A stretch of DNA of 64,000 nucleotides from CAZTAO01 sp964611645 (GTDB lineage: Bacteria > Armatimonadota > UBA5829). The stretch spans positions 62,001 to 126,000 of the forward strand of contig CAZTAO010000006.1 of assembly GCA_964611645.1 (NCBI GenBank), read 5' to 3'. Positions 42,135 to 51,014 of the stretch are shown piece after piece. The notes beneath the pieces are model-generated. The model saw nothing but the letters and a program-made list of their open reading frames with translations. It did not search any database and had not been told where the DNA came from. Every line of letters starts with the position of its first letter. The first letter of the stretch is position 1. Position numbers and translations under genes: made by a program.

Positions 42135-43430
42135 ATGCGATTCGTGTTCCTTGCGTCACTGCTTGTTGCGCTCCTGATCTCCCCGCTGCCTGCCTTGGCA
42201 GACGGGTTCTTTATTCCCAAGCTTGCCCCGGGCGGGTACGCTCCGGACATAACCGAGCCGGACCAGAAGGCAGTGATCTTGCACTATCAGGGAAAGGAAC
42301 GCCTGATCCTGCAGGTCAGCTTCCAGGGTACAGCCTCTGAGTTCGCCTGGTTGGTCCCGACTCCCTCTCGCCCCAAGCTTTCTCCATCCGACGCGCGCTT
42401 GTTCGAGCTTCTCCACGAAGCCACCGGCTCGCGACTGCGCTATTGGTTCGATGCGGATAGGGCTCGGATGCATGGAGCGTCCGGCAAGTTTGTGGGGGAA
42501 GGACATGCCATCAAGCCGACTGTCGAAGTGCTCGAGAGGAGAGAGGTTGGGGGATATGATGTGGCGGTGCTGCGCGCAACAGTCGCCAAGGACCTTGTGG
42601 ACTGGCTGGTCAAGAATGGCTACCTCGTGACCGAGAGCATTGCGCCCGTCGTCGGGGACTACATCAAGAAGGGTTGGGTTTTCACCGCCGCCCGGATCAA
42701 TACCGCAAAGCGGGTCGCGATCCTCGGCCAGCCAATCGCGGGAACCTTACAGCCGCTTCAGTTCGAGTTTGCCTCCAAAGAGCCAGTCTACCCGCTGAAG
42801 ATATCGTCACTCAACCCCGGCAGCACGAACGTGCTGCTCTACGTGATAGCGGACCACTTCGTTGTCGGGCCGCCGCTGCGCACTATCTGCGCCGTAGATA
42901 ACCGCACGACGGACTGGACTTACCAAGTCAGGAATCTCAGAGGCTGGAGCGAGGACGCCCTGGCATTGGAAGATCCGGAGTCCGCGGGCCCATCGGGACG
43001 ATACTGCGTAACCAAGCTTTCCGCAGACCTTCTGTCAGGGCAGATGACCGATGACCTGACTCTCAGCCCAGCCGTCTCCCAAGCTGCAGTCCCGCCTCCT
43101 TATGTGTCACCACCGTTCCTGGACAACCTCGGCGCGCTGGTGGCGGCAGGGATATTCATCGGGTGCGTGGAGGTATTTATGGTCCGCCCAGGCGGGGTGG
43201 CAATTCCTATACTCCTGGCCGTGTCGTTCATGGTGTCAGGCCGTGCACGGCGCAGGCTGCGCATCGCAGGCATTGCATTATTGGTGTGGGTATTCCTGGC
43301 GGGCACGCTCTTCAGGCTGGAATACGACGCCTACAGGCCCTTGGGGCTTGTCACTATCATTGCCGTGCTTCTGCTCGTTGCCCTGTTGGTGCGCCGGACG
43401 GTACTGCGCCTCAGGAAAGCTACGGAGTAA
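42135..43430 (+). CDS. DUF2330-family exported membrane protein
   Basis: A 431-residue protein. The signal peptide (R-F-V-F-L-A-S then hydrophobic, cleaved near A-L-A-D) leads into a DUF2330 domain with A-V-I-L-H-Y and F-A-W-L-V-P-T-P near residue 75. Three hydrophobic segments at the C-terminus (about 335-353, 361-377 and 385-420) anchor it. GGAGG lies 12 bases before ATG 42135; a GTG/ATG upstream at 42111 is less likely. Function of DUF2330 is unknown; it is not in an operon. Confidence 0.78.
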   Translation: MRFVFLASLLVALLISPLPALADGFFIPKLAPGGYAPDITEPDQKAVILHYQGKERLILQVSFQGTASEFAWLVPTPSRPKLSPSDARLFELLHEATGSRLRYWFDADRARMHGASGKFVGEGHAIKPTVEVLERREVGGYDVAVLRATVAKDLVDWLVKNGYLVTESIAPVVGDYIKKGWVFTAARINTAKRVAILGQPIAGTLQPLQFEFASKEPVYPLKISSLNPGSTNVLLYVIADHFVVGPPLRTICAVDNRTTDWTYQVRNLRGWSEDALALEDPESAGPSGRYCVTKLSADLLSGQMTDDLTLSPAVSQAAVPPPYVSPPFLDNLGALVAAGIFIGCVEVFMVRPGGVAIPILLAVSFMVSGRARRRLRIAGIALLVWVFLAGTLFRLEYDAYRPLGLVTIIAVLLLVALLVRRTVLRLRKATE

Positions 43431-43483
43431 CCAACTCTTCGATCACAACACCAGCACAGCCGCACCGTGTATCGCCTTACTCC

Positions 43484-45673
43484 CTACCTCGTCTCCAACC
43501 CCGCCAGATCCACGGCCAGCTTCTTTATACCCACGCCTTCGAAGGCTACTGTTACTCGCTCGTCGGAGCCTTCTCCCTGGCAGTTTAGGACTATGCCGTT
43601 GCCGAAGACTGCGTGGCGGACTTTCTGGGCGGGTTTGTAGGTGGCGCGGGGTTGGGTTCTTGTGGGTTTGAAGTCAATCAGGCGGGCGCTCTCTACCGAC
43701 GCGCTGCCGACCGATGCTCCGCTGCCCGATGAGGCTCTGGCCGGGGCGCGCTTCTCGAAGAGTTCGGCGGGGATCTCATCGATGAACCTTGAGACCTCCG
43801 CGCGCTGGATCTGGCCCATGCTCATCCGCTGGTGAGCGTAGGACAGGATCAGCTCTTCCCTTGCGCGGGTCATCCCCACATAACACAGCCGCCGCTCCTC
43901 TTCCATCTCCAGATGGTCTTCCTTGGAGCGCCAGTGCGGGAAGACTCCCTCCTCCATCCCCGGCATAAAAACAACCGGGAACTCCAGACCCTTTGCCGCG
44001 TGCAGCGTCATCAGAGTCACCGCCTCGCCGGACTCGTCGTAGGTGTCGATGTCCGAGATCAGCGCGACCTGCTCCAGATAGGAGCTGAGGGTGGGGTTCT
44101 CATTCATGGCCGAGAACTGCTTGGTGACCGTCAGGAGTTCCTGCAGGTTCTCCAGACGGGAGCGGCTCTCCATCGTGTGCTCTTCATTGAGTTCCGCCAG
44201 CATCCCGGAGACCGTGAGGATCTCGTTGGTCAGTTCATGCACATCGGAGTGGACCGCCATATCGCGCAGGTGGTCAATAGTCTCGCGAAACTTGACCATC
44301 GAGGCCCGCGCCTTCTTGGCTATCTCCTCCACCTGGCCGACGTCCTTGAGGGCTTCAAACAGCGTGATGTGCTGCTCGCGAGACATCATCTCCAGCTTGC
44401 CCAGCGAGGTCTGGCCGATGCCCCGGTGCGGGACGTTGATCACCCGCTTCAGCGCCACGATGTCGTAAGGGTTCGCGGCAAGCCGCATATATGCGAGCAC
44501 ATCCTTGATCTCTCTGCGCTCATAGAACCGCAGGGAGCCTATGAGTTTGTAGGGGATGCGGTGGTTGATCATCGCCTCTTCAAACACTCGCGACTGGCTG
44601 TTCGTCCGGTACAAAACAGCGAAATCCGACCAGTGCCTGTTATCGGTGGAAACTTTGTTCCGGATGCGTATGGCGATGTTGTTGGCTTCTTCGCGGTCGT
44701 TGGCGTTGGCCATTATCTGCAGGTCCGCGCCGTCTTCGTTGTCGGTCCAGAGCTTCTTGTCGGCGCGCCCGCGGTTGCGCTTGACCACGTGGTGCGCGGC
44801 CTCGATAATCTTTCTGGTGGAGCGGTAGTTTCGCTCCAGCTTGAAGACCCTGGCATCGGGGAAGTCTTCCTCGAACTGCAGGATGATCCCGACCTCCGCC
44901 CCGCGCCATCTGTAGATGGACTGGTCATCGTCGCCCACGCAGAAGATGTTGCGATACTTGTCGGAGAGAATGCGCACAAGCTCGTATTGGCTGTGGTTGA
45001 TGTCCTGGTACTCGTCCACATGCACATAGTGGAAGCGCTCCTGGTAGTGCTCTCGCACCATCTGGCTGTTTCGGAGCAGGAGCACCGCGTAGAGGATGAG
45101 GTCATCGAAGTCCAGCGCGTGGTTCTCAGCGAGCAGCCTCTGGTAGACCTTGTACACCTTCTCGACCACACTCTCAAGCTGCCCCACAAACTTCTGCCCA
45201 TACTGCGCCGGAAGAATCAGCTTCTCCTTTGCCCGGGAGATCATGTTGTGGCATTCACGCGGCGGGTAGCGTTTGTGTTCGAGTTTGAGTTGGTCGAGAG
45301 CTTCGCGCATCAGGGCCATCTGGTCGGAGTCGTCGTATATGGTGAAGTCGCGGGCTATTCCGGCTTCCTCCGCGTATTCCCGGAGCATTCTGGCGCAGAT
45401 ACCGTGGAACGTGCCTGTCCATAGTCTGGACGCGTTATCCCCGATGAGGCCGGCAATCCGCGACTTCATCTCGTTTGCGGCCTTGTTGGTGAATGTTACG
45501 GCGAGGATGTGGTGAGGTCGAACCTCACATTCCCTGATGAGGTGGGCTATCCTGTAGGTGAGGACCCTGGTCTTGCCGCTGCCCGCGCCGGCAAAGACGA
45601 GCACCGGCCCTTCGGTCTGCAGCACTGCTGCTTGCTGTTCTTCATTGAGGTCCTGGATTATTCTGCTTTTCAT
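43484..45673 (-). CDS. pcrA: UvrD/PcrA-type ATP-dependent DNA helicase
   Basis: A 729-residue superfamily 1A helicase. Motif I is F-A-G-A-G-S-G-K-T near residue 29; V-D-E-Y-Q-D-I-N near 220 is the Walker B with QDIN; D-D-Q-S-I-Y-R-W-R-G-A is motif III; T-L-H-A-A-K-G-L-E-F is motif V and V-G-M-T-R-A is motif VI. The C-terminal 70 residues contain the Tudor-like domain (V-R-H-A-V-F-G-N-G-I-V). It repairs and restarts replication forks. The start overlaps the TPR gene by 32 bases. Confidence 0.92.
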   Translation of the reverse strand: MKSRIIQDLNEEQQAAVLQTEGPVLVFAGAGSGKTRVLTYRIAHLIRECEVRPHHILAVTFTNKAANEMKSRIAGLIGDNASRLWTGTFHGICARMLREYAEEAGIARDFTIYDDSDQMALMREALDQLKLEHKRYPPRECHNMISRAKEKLILPAQYGQKFVGQLESVVEKVYKVYQRLLAENHALDFDDLILYAVLLLRNSQMVREHYQERFHYVHVDEYQDINHSQYELVRILSDKYRNIFCVGDDDQSIYRWRGAEVGIILQFEEDFPDARVFKLERNYRSTRKIIEAAHHVVKRNRGRADKKLWTDNEDGADLQIMANANDREEANNIAIRIRNKVSTDNRHWSDFAVLYRTNSQSRVFEEAMINHRIPYKLIGSLRFYERREIKDVLAYMRLAANPYDIVALKRVINVPHRGIGQTSLGKLEMMSREQHITLFEALKDVGQVEEIAKKARASMVKFRETIDHLRDMAVHSDVHELTNEILTVSGMLAELNEEHTMESRSRLENLQELLTVTKQFSAMNENPTLSSYLEQVALISDIDTYDESGEAVTLMTLHAAKGLEFPVVFMPGMEEGVFPHWRSKEDHLEMEEERRLCYVGMTRAREELILSYAHQRMSMGQIQRAEVSRFIDEIPAELFEKRAPARASSGSGASVGSASVESARLIDFKPTRTQPRATYKPAQKVRHAVFGNGIVLNCQGEGSDERVTVAFEGVGIKKLAVDLAGLETR

Positions 45674-46340
45674 TGCTTGAGGTCATCTCCGGCATAGAAG
45701 GCCCCGGCTTCTTGCCGGAGGATATAACGGCATCGATAAACGCGTAGACATGCGTGAACACCGCCACGCACGCAAAGACCACTGCGCCAGGCGACATCTG
45801 GCTGAAGAACAGGGATAGTCGATCTCTCACATCGACGAGCCCCCCCACGGGTGGAGTAGAGTAGTAGAACAGCAGCCAGGAGAGCATAGTGACGCCAAAC
45901 AGGATTGCGCCGCGTCTGAAGTCTCCCAGGTAGATCTGCCCAAAACCCGGCCCGATGGACGCGATTGCCGCCAGCACGGGGTTGCGGCCGCCGACAGAGA
46001 ACTTCTGCGGGTTGGCTACCATCTGCATCAGCATCTCGCGCTCATACTTCTCTTCAGCTATGCGCAGCACAACTCTGGCATACTTGTCTTCGGCGCTGGG
46101 CCTGGGCTTCTCCGGCGAGAACAGCGCTTTGTAGTGGGCCGCGGCTTTCTCCAGGTCGCCCGCCGCAAACACAAGGTCTGCCGCAAGCTCGCGGGCGTCC
46201 GGATCGCCTGGACGGAGTTCCAGGGCCTGCACCACCGACTCCCCCGCCTTGGCCATATCCCCGCGCTTCAAAAATACCCTGGCGCTTGTGATATGGCGGT
46301 CGAACAGCATCTTGTTCTTGAGATCGTTCGCGTCAGGCAT
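45642..46340 (-). CDS. TPR-containing small membrane protein
   Basis: A 232-residue protein. Residues about 10-95 contain two or three tetratricopeptide-like helices (A-L-E-L-R-P-G-D-P-D-A and A-A-A-H-Y-K-A-L-F). Residues about 123-200 hold hydrophobic segments with P-G-F-G-Q-I-Y-L-G-D near the first, a pattern seen in small TM2-like or DUF5683-like proteins. GGAGG lies six bases before the ATG. It overlaps the helicase gene and is likely co-transcribed. Function unknown. Confidence 0.72.
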   Translation of the reverse strand: MPDANDLKNKMLFDRHITSARVFLKRGDMAKAGESVVQALELRPGDPDARELAADLVFAAGDLEKAAAHYKALFSPEKPRPSAEDKYARVVLRIAEEKYEREMLMQMVANPQKFSVGGRNPVLAAIASIGPGFGQIYLGDFRRGAILFGVTMLSWLLFYYSTPPVGGLVDVRDRLSLFFSQMSPGAVVFACVAVFTHVYAFIDAVISSGKKPGPSMPEMTSSNEKQNNPGPQ

Positions 46341-46383
46341 GGCGGCCTCCAGGTTGTCGAGTCTAGAGCGCTATAGCACGAAG

Positions 46384-46415
46384 AAAGCACGATAATCACG
46401 AAAGCACGATAATCA
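46384..46415. repeat. Two direct copies of a 15-17-bp unit
   Basis: AAAGCACGATAATCA occurs at 46384-46398 and again at 46401-46415, a 17-base period, followed by degenerate copies with ACACGAA. They lie in the gap upstream of the TPR gene. Confidence 0.6.
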
Positions 46416-46456
46416 AGAAAACACGAAAGTCCGGAAAACACGAACAAGGGCCCGGT

Positions 46457-46582
46457 GTATCGGGATTTGAGGTTGGAGCACATGTCCCGCGCGCGGCAAG
46501 ACTGACCCATCAACCCAACCGGAAATCCCGATACAAACACCATCTAGTTTCGGGATTTCCGCTGCGGCTCAAATCCCGAAAC
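46457..46582. repeat. Nested pair of inverted repeats (GTATCGGGATTT / GTTTCGGGATTT)
   Basis: GTATCGGGATTT (46457-46468) is mirrored by AAATCCCGATAC (46523-46534), and the related GTTTCGGGATTT (46547-46558) is mirrored by AAATCCCGAAAC (46571-46582). Both pairs are perfect 12-bp arms. They form two hairpins between rsfS and the TPR gene; the second lies ten bases after the rsfS stop and could serve as a transcript end, but no T run is present. Confidence 0.75.
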
Positions 46583-46591
46583 ACCCTCGCC

Positions 46592-46990
46592 CTACTCCGC
46601 CTTGCCTATCACGGCGGCGGTCTGCTTCCATAGGGATTCTATATCGTAGTAGGTGCGCTCTTCTTCGCTGAAGATGTGAGCGATCACGTCGCCGAAGTCC
46701 ACCAGAATCCACTTCGCGGGGGCGTAGCCTTCCATGTGGTGCTTCACAAGCCCCACTTTCTTGCCATCCACAACCAGCGTGTCCGCGAGCGCTTTCATGT
46801 GTATGTTGGAGGTGCCGGTGCAGACCACAAAGTAGTCCGCAATCAGCGTGCGCCCCCCCAGATCGATCACTTCCACATCCACGGCCTTCTTCTCATCGAG
46901 AAGCTGTTTCACAAGCTCCAACTTGGTCTGCGCGTCCAGTTCTACTTCCGGCTGCGCTGCTATCGGAGTCTTCTCCGGGCTATCTGACAT
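46592..46990 (-). CDS. rsfS: Ribosomal silencing factor RsfS
   Basis: A 132-residue protein of the iojap family with an N-terminal extension. Marks are V-I-D-L-G-G-R-T-L-I-A-D-Y-F-V near residue 40, T-G-T-S-N-I-H-M-K-A-L near 58 and W-I-L-V-D-F-G-D-V-I-A-H near 92. It binds uL14 and blocks subunit joining in starvation. Its start overlaps the LCP gene by 11 bases. The nadD-LCP-rsfS order is common in Gram-positive bacteria and related deep lineages. Confidence 0.93.
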   Translation of the reverse strand: MSDSPEKTPIAAQPEVELDAQTKLELVKQLLDEKKAVDVEVIDLGGRTLIADYFVVCTGTSNIHMKALADTLVVDGKKVGLVKHHMEGYAPAKWILVDFGDVIAHIFSEEERTYYDIESLWKQTAAVIGKAE

Positions 46991-48224
46991 AATCTTTTCC
47001 CACTATCACCGTTACCTCGGGCTGCCCCTGGGTAGGTGTTTCCTCTCTGATGTCCTGGCTGTTGAACAGCCTGGCTATGCGTTCCACGGCTCCGTCATTG
47101 TCTTTGATTCGCTTTATGATGATGGCCTTCGGATACTCGAAGTTCGGAGCGTTGCCTGTATCGCTTACCTGGAACCCCGCCGATTTGAGTCTGTCGCTCG
47201 CGCTCTTGGCTATACCCGGCAGGCCTGAGCCGTTGAGCACTTGCACGGCTATGTCCTTTTCCTCCGGATTGCCGATGAAGTCCATGTTCAGGGCGACTAC
47301 CTTTGGTATTTCTTCCTTGTTTGCAGCGTAGCAGCTTGCGTGCCCGATCATCTTCGGCTCGCCGGGCAACACGTCCATGTGCATCTTCTCGGGGTCGGCA
47401 TCCTTGAAGTAGTCTACTATGCCTGCCCAATCGATTGCGTTGAGGTCACTGTCGATATACTTGTTGTCGTAGGCCTTCTTGAGTAGTGCGGCGCGCGCCC
47501 GCTTGTTGGGCAGGTTCAGCACGCGGTTGGCAAGCGACTTGAAGAACTGCTGCTGGCGGACCACTCTTCCAGTCGGGACCTTGTTGCCCTGTTTGTCGTA
47601 GGTGTAGCCTGTATCACCGTAGGCATCGTGCCTGAACCGCACATAGCCCATGGCGTCCGTGCCGTTTAGGAGCTGCTTCTCGCCGGGTTTCCCTTTGATA
47701 TGGATGTGCAGGTTGCCCCAGTTGTCGTCGTAGTTCATGTCCTTATCGACCACGATATACACACCGCCAAGCAGGTCGACCACCTTGACCAGGCCTTCGA
47801 CATCAGTCTTGACGTAATAGTCTATAGGCGTGCCAAGCAGGTTGCTGACTACTTGTCGGGTGAGATCCGGGCCGCCGTGAGCGTGGGCCGAGTTGATCTT
47901 GCCGTCGCGATATCCCGGTATCTCAACGTAGGTGTCCCTGGGGATCGAGATTCCACGAATCTCCCGGGTCTCGGTATTGAGGGAAAAGACCACCAGAGTA
48001 TCGGAAAGGCCGCCCTTGGTTACGTCTTTGTGGCCGGAGTTGTCCACCCCGATCATCAGGATGTGGACAATCTTCTTTCCGTCGAATATCGGCCTGAAGA
48101 TATCCGTGATGCTCATACCCCCCCCGACATTGTACATTCCGAAGAAATGCGCTCCCGCTATCCCGACCGCAATCGCCGCAGCCACAACTATGACTATGGT
48201 AACCCAAGACTTCCGACGCTTCAT
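46980..48224 (-). CDS. LytR-CpsA-Psr family cell-wall polymer ligase with LytR_C domain
   Basis: A 414-residue type II membrane protein. One N-terminal TM helix (about 8-30) is followed by the LCP domain with S-D-T-L-V-V-F-S near residue 73, G-I-S-I-P-R-D-T-Y near 91 and Y-V-R-F-R-H-D near 194, then the LytR_C domain with V-Q-V-L-N-G-S-G near residue 328. LCP enzymes attach undecaprenyl-linked polymers to peptidoglycan, which fits the CsaB and lipid-linked sugar genes in the window. It lies three bases after nadD. Confidence 0.92.
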   Translation of the reverse strand: MKRRKSWVTIVIVVAAAIAVGIAGAHFFGMYNVGGGMSITDIFRPIFDGKKIVHILMIGVDNSGHKDVTKGGLSDTLVVFSLNTETREIRGISIPRDTYVEIPGYRDGKINSAHAHGGPDLTRQVVSNLLGTPIDYYVKTDVEGLVKVVDLLGGVYIVVDKDMNYDDNWGNLHIHIKGKPGEKQLLNGTDAMGYVRFRHDAYGDTGYTYDKQGNKVPTGRVVRQQQFFKSLANRVLNLPNKRARAALLKKAYDNKYIDSDLNAIDWAGIVDYFKDADPEKMHMDVLPGEPKMIGHASCYAANKEEIPKVVALNMDFIGNPEEKDIAVQVLNGSGLPGIAKSASDRLKSAGFQVSDTGNAPNFEYPKAIIIKRIKDNDGAVERIARLFNSQDIREETPTQGQPEVTVIVGKDYVR

Positions 48225-48227
48225 CTA

Positions 48228-48830
48228 CTATCCCCTGTACAGCCCTTCAACAGCTATGTAATTCTCTACCGACTGCGGGACCAGGTATCTGACGGACCTG
48301 CCCGCCCTGACTCTCTCTCGGATCTCCGTGGACGAAATATCTACCCCAGGCATCTTCAGCTCCGATGCCCGGCTCCGCACTTCCTCCGGCATTCGGCTCA
48401 GCGCCGACTCTACTTCCACCCCCGGCCGATTGGCTACAACCAACCTTGCCAGGCTCACTATCTCTCTCGGACTCCGCCAGCTCATGAAGCTCTCGGCCTC
48501 GTCCGACCCGACCAGCAGAAACAACTCCGCTCCTGGGTCCCCAGACAGTATACCGCGAATCGTGTCCACAGTATAGGACGGCCCCTCGCGCTCCATCTCG
48601 ATAGACGAAGCCTCGAAGAAAGGGTTCCCCTCTATGGCAAGCTCGGTCATCCGGAACCGATGCGCCGCTCCCGTGACCGATGCCCCGCTCTTGTGCGGGG
48701 GAACGCAGGCAGTCACGAACAAGACCTTGTCCAACCCGAACGCTTCCCGCGCCTGCTCAGCCAATACCAGGTGCCCGAAATGGATCGGGTCAAAAGTGCC
48801 GCCCATCAGTCCTATTCGTGCCGTTTTCAT
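48228..48830 (-). CDS. nadD: Nicotinate-nucleotide adenylyltransferase
   Basis: A 200-residue nucleotidyltransferase forming deamido-NAD. The active site is G-G-T-F-D-P-I-H-F-G-H-L near residue 10; the P-P-H-K loop follows near 45; S-S-T-E-I-R-E-R is near 167. Length is normal. It begins the minus-strand nadD-LCP-rsfS trio. Two family B repeats separate it from proA. Confidence 0.95.
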   Translation of the reverse strand: MKTARIGLMGGTFDPIHFGHLVLAEQAREAFGLDKVLFVTACVPPHKSGASVTGAAHRFRMTELAIEGNPFFEASSIEMEREGPSYTVDTIRGILSGDPGAELFLLVGSDEAESFMSWRSPREIVSLARLVVANRPGVEVESALSRMPEEVRSRASELKMPGVDISSTEIRERVRAGRSVRYLVPQSVENYIAVEGLYRG

Positions 48831-48859
48831 GTTTGATATGCGTTCGATCCCTAATATCC

Positions 48860-48927
48860 GTCACCCTGAACTTGTTTCAGGGTCTGTTCACAGTCAACGC
48901 CAGATGCTGAAACAAGTTCAGCATGAC
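48860..48927. repeat. Palindromic interspersed repeat, family B copy 2
   Basis: GTCACCCTGAAC to CAGCATGAC, holding the CCCTGAA/TTCAGGG and GCTGAA/TTCAGC hairpins. It is a direct tandem partner of the next copy, separated by 20 bases. Confidence 0.88.
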
Positions 48928-48947
48928 GGCGCAAGTCGTCTGTATCC

Positions 48948-49015
48948 GTCACCCTGAACTCGTTTCAGGGTCTGTTCACGATCAAGGCGAGATGCTGAAA
49001 CAAGTTCAGCATGAC
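48948..49015. repeat. Palindromic interspersed repeat, family B copy 3
   Basis: Same length (68 bases) and orientation as copy 2, differing by a few bases such as AACTCGTTTCAGGG. It ends five bases before the proA stop. Confidence 0.88.
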
Positions 49016-49020
49016 GTGAC

Positions 49021-50268
49021 TTAGCTCCTGAGTTGCCCGTTGCCCAGGACAATGTATTTGTAAGTGGTCATCTCTTCGATGCCCATCGGGCCGCGCGCGT
49101 GCAGTTTCTGCGTGCTGATGCCCATTTCCGCGCCTTTGCCGAACTCGTAGCCGTCGGACATTCGCGTGGTTACATTCACGAAAACGCATGCGGAGTCCAC
49201 TTCGCTGGTGAACTGCCGGGCGGCGGTATAGTCCTCGGTCACTATGGTGTCAGTGTGCCTGCTGCCGTACTTATTGATGTGAGCGACAGCCTCATCGATA
49301 CCCGACACCACCTTGACCGCAAGTATCAGGTCCAGATACTCGGTATACCAGTCTTCTTCACTGGCAGGAACGACCCCCGCTGCCAGCTTCGCAGTGTTTT
49401 CACACCCGCGTATCTCAACGCCTGCTTCCTGCAGCCGTTTGATAGCCGCAGGCAGGAACTTCTCCGCGACGGCTTGGCTCACAAGCAGCGTCTCCGCCGC
49501 ATTGCACACGCTCGGGTTCTGCACCTTGGCGTTGAATGCAATGTTGCTCGCCATTTCAAGGTCGGCGGCGGCGTCTACGTAGACGTGGCAGTTGCCGTCC
49601 AGGTGCCAGATTACCGGAATATGAGAGTTCTCGACCACTGTGCTGACCAGCCCCTTGCCGCCGCGCGGGATGAGGCAGTCGACGTAGTCTTTCATCTTCA
49701 TCAGTTCGTTGGCGGCGGCGCGGTCGGTGGTCTCGATTATCGAAACGCTGCCCTCGGGAATGCCCGCCGGGGTGATGGCCTGGTTGATGAGCCGGGCTAT
49801 CTCCAGGTTGGAGTTGATGGCCTCGGACCCGCCCCGAAGGATAACCGCATTGCCGGACTTGATGCACAGCGCGGCGGCGTCGGCGGTGACGTTTGGCCTG
49901 GACTCGTATATGATCCCGAACACGCCGATCGGCACCCGGACCTTGCGCACTTCCATGCCATTTGGCCGCAGGAAACCTTCGATGGTTTCGCCCACCGGGT
50001 CTCGCAGCGCCGCAATCTGGCGAACTCCCTCAGCCATCTGGGCGACCTTCTTGGGGGTCAGTTCCAGCCTCTTGAGCATAGCCCCGCTGATTCCCGCCGC
50101 CTGGGCTTTCTCCAGATCGATCTTGTTGGCGGCGAAGATGCTGTCGGCATTAGCCTCAAAAGCATCCGCCATAGCCAAAAGCGCCGCATCCTTGACTGCA
50201 GACCCAACAGTCCCCAGCCGCGCCGCAGCCGCCTTAGCCTTTTTGCACATTTGTTCTACGTTAGTCAT
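49021..50268 (-). CDS. proA: Gamma-glutamyl phosphate reductase
   Basis: A 415-residue aldehyde dehydrogenase-fold enzyme of proline synthesis. Features include I-Y-E-S-R-P-N-V-T near residue 123, R-G-G-S-E-A-I near 146, V-Q-N-P-S-V-C-N-A-A-E-T with the catalytic Cys near 255 and the end motif A-R-G-P-M-G. Its start overlaps the small membrane gene by eight bases. It is separated from proB by two small membrane-protein genes, an uncommon arrangement. Confidence 0.96.
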   Translation of the reverse strand: MTNVEQMCKKAKAAAARLGTVGSAVKDAALLAMADAFEANADSIFAANKIDLEKAQAAGISGAMLKRLELTPKKVAQMAEGVRQIAALRDPVGETIEGFLRPNGMEVRKVRVPIGVFGIIYESRPNVTADAAALCIKSGNAVILRGGSEAINSNLEIARLINQAITPAGIPEGSVSIIETTDRAAANELMKMKDYVDCLIPRGGKGLVSTVVENSHIPVIWHLDGNCHVYVDAAADLEMASNIAFNAKVQNPSVCNAAETLLVSQAVAEKFLPAAIKRLQEAGVEIRGCENTAKLAAGVVPASEEDWYTEYLDLILAVKVVSGIDEAVAHINKYGSRHTDTIVTEDYTAARQFTSEVDSACVFVNVTTRMSDGYEFGKGAEMGISTQKLHARGPMGIEEMTTYKYIVLGNGQLRS

Positions 50269-50605
50269 ACCATTTTCCCTGACGGTTTGTAGCGGATTTC
50301 TCCGTAAGTATAACCACGACCTGAGCCGCGAGCACGATAGCCCATGCCGGGATGAGTATCACCAAGGAAGCCCCAAACGGGCGCCAGTGGTCAATCAGGA
50401 TATGCTGTAAGCCAAGACCCCAGAATGCGCAGGCCACCACTGCGACAATCTTCTCCCATGTTCTGTACAGGCACAGCACTAGCCAACTGCCCGCAGACAT
50501 AGCCAAAAACATTCCGAAATGCCCGTATTGCGATTCATAGTCCCAAAAGCCCAGAAAGGGAATGATCGCAAACACCCACGCCGCAATCCTTGTCTTGAGT
50601 CTCAT
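50261..50605 (-). CDS. Small four-helix membrane protein, paralogue b
   Basis: A 114-residue protein with about four hydrophobic helices and little soluble sequence. Its N-terminus (M-R-L-K-T-R-I-A-A-W-V-F) resembles that of the gene upstream (M-K-R-R-T-R-V-T-A-W-V-F), so the two look like divergent paralogues. It overlaps proA by eight bases. No known family is recognised. Confidence 0.65.
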   Translation of the reverse strand: MRLKTRIAAWVFAIIPFLGFWDYESQYGHFGMFLAMSAGSWLVLCLYRTWEKIVAVVACAFWGLGLQHILIDHWRPFGASLVILIPAWAIVLAAQVVVILTEKSATNRQGKWYD

Positions 50606-50606
50606 C

Positions 50607-50969
50607 TCAGCTTTCCTTGCCCCACTCGCGGGGATTCTCTGTTAGCAGCACAAATAGCTGCCAGCCTGTGATAGCAGCGGCCAAGCTCCCAACAAGCGCC
50701 AAGATCTTCCACATTGGTTCCGGAGACGGCACGACCCAGGCGTTGTGCATTATGCCAAGGAACTGCAATACCACCACGGCAATCGCGGGATTCCTGGCCC
50801 ACCGCCACCTCATTAGCACAAATGCCCACATCGCAGCCGCAGCAATGCTCGTGATTGCCAGAAACAGGCGGTCAGGATAGGCTATTGTCGGCGTGTTCCA
50901 CACTTGGAAGCTGCCTTGAATACCCAGCAACACAAAGACCCAAGCCGTCACCCGCGTCCTGCGTTTCAT
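50607..50969 (-). CDS. Small four-helix membrane protein, paralogue a
   Basis: A 120-residue protein with hydrophobic segments near 8-22, 33-52, 60-78 and 88-108. It is separated by one base from paralogue b and lies 45 bases after proB. Function unknown; the position inside the proline operon suggests co-expression but not a role in proline synthesis. Confidence 0.65.
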   Translation of the reverse strand: MKRRTRVTAWVFVLLGIQGSFQVWNTPTIAYPDRLFLAITSIAAAAMWAFVLMRWRWARNPAIAVVVLQFLGIMHNAWVVPSPEPMWKILALVGSLAAAITGWQLFVLLTENPREWGKES

Positions 50970-51014
50970 CAGCGCCCTCAGCCCCTTCAGCGTCTCAGCG
51001 GTTCAAACGGCCCC

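Noticed and set aside
43832..45424. Open frame of 530 codons on the plus strand
   Set aside because: It lies fully antisense to the pcrA-type helicase gene, whose protein shows all helicase motifs. Such frames are usual in GC-rich genes and this one has no recognisable domain.
48860..49015. Two 68-base repeats with a 20-base spacer, considered as a CRISPR-like array
   Set aside because: Only two copies exist, each is a double hairpin, a single further copy lies elsewhere in inverted orientation, and no cas gene is present.
49033..50292. Open frame of 419 codons on the plus strand
   Set aside because: It is antisense to proA and its composition is that of a shadow frame, rich in Arg, Gly, Val and His without motifs.
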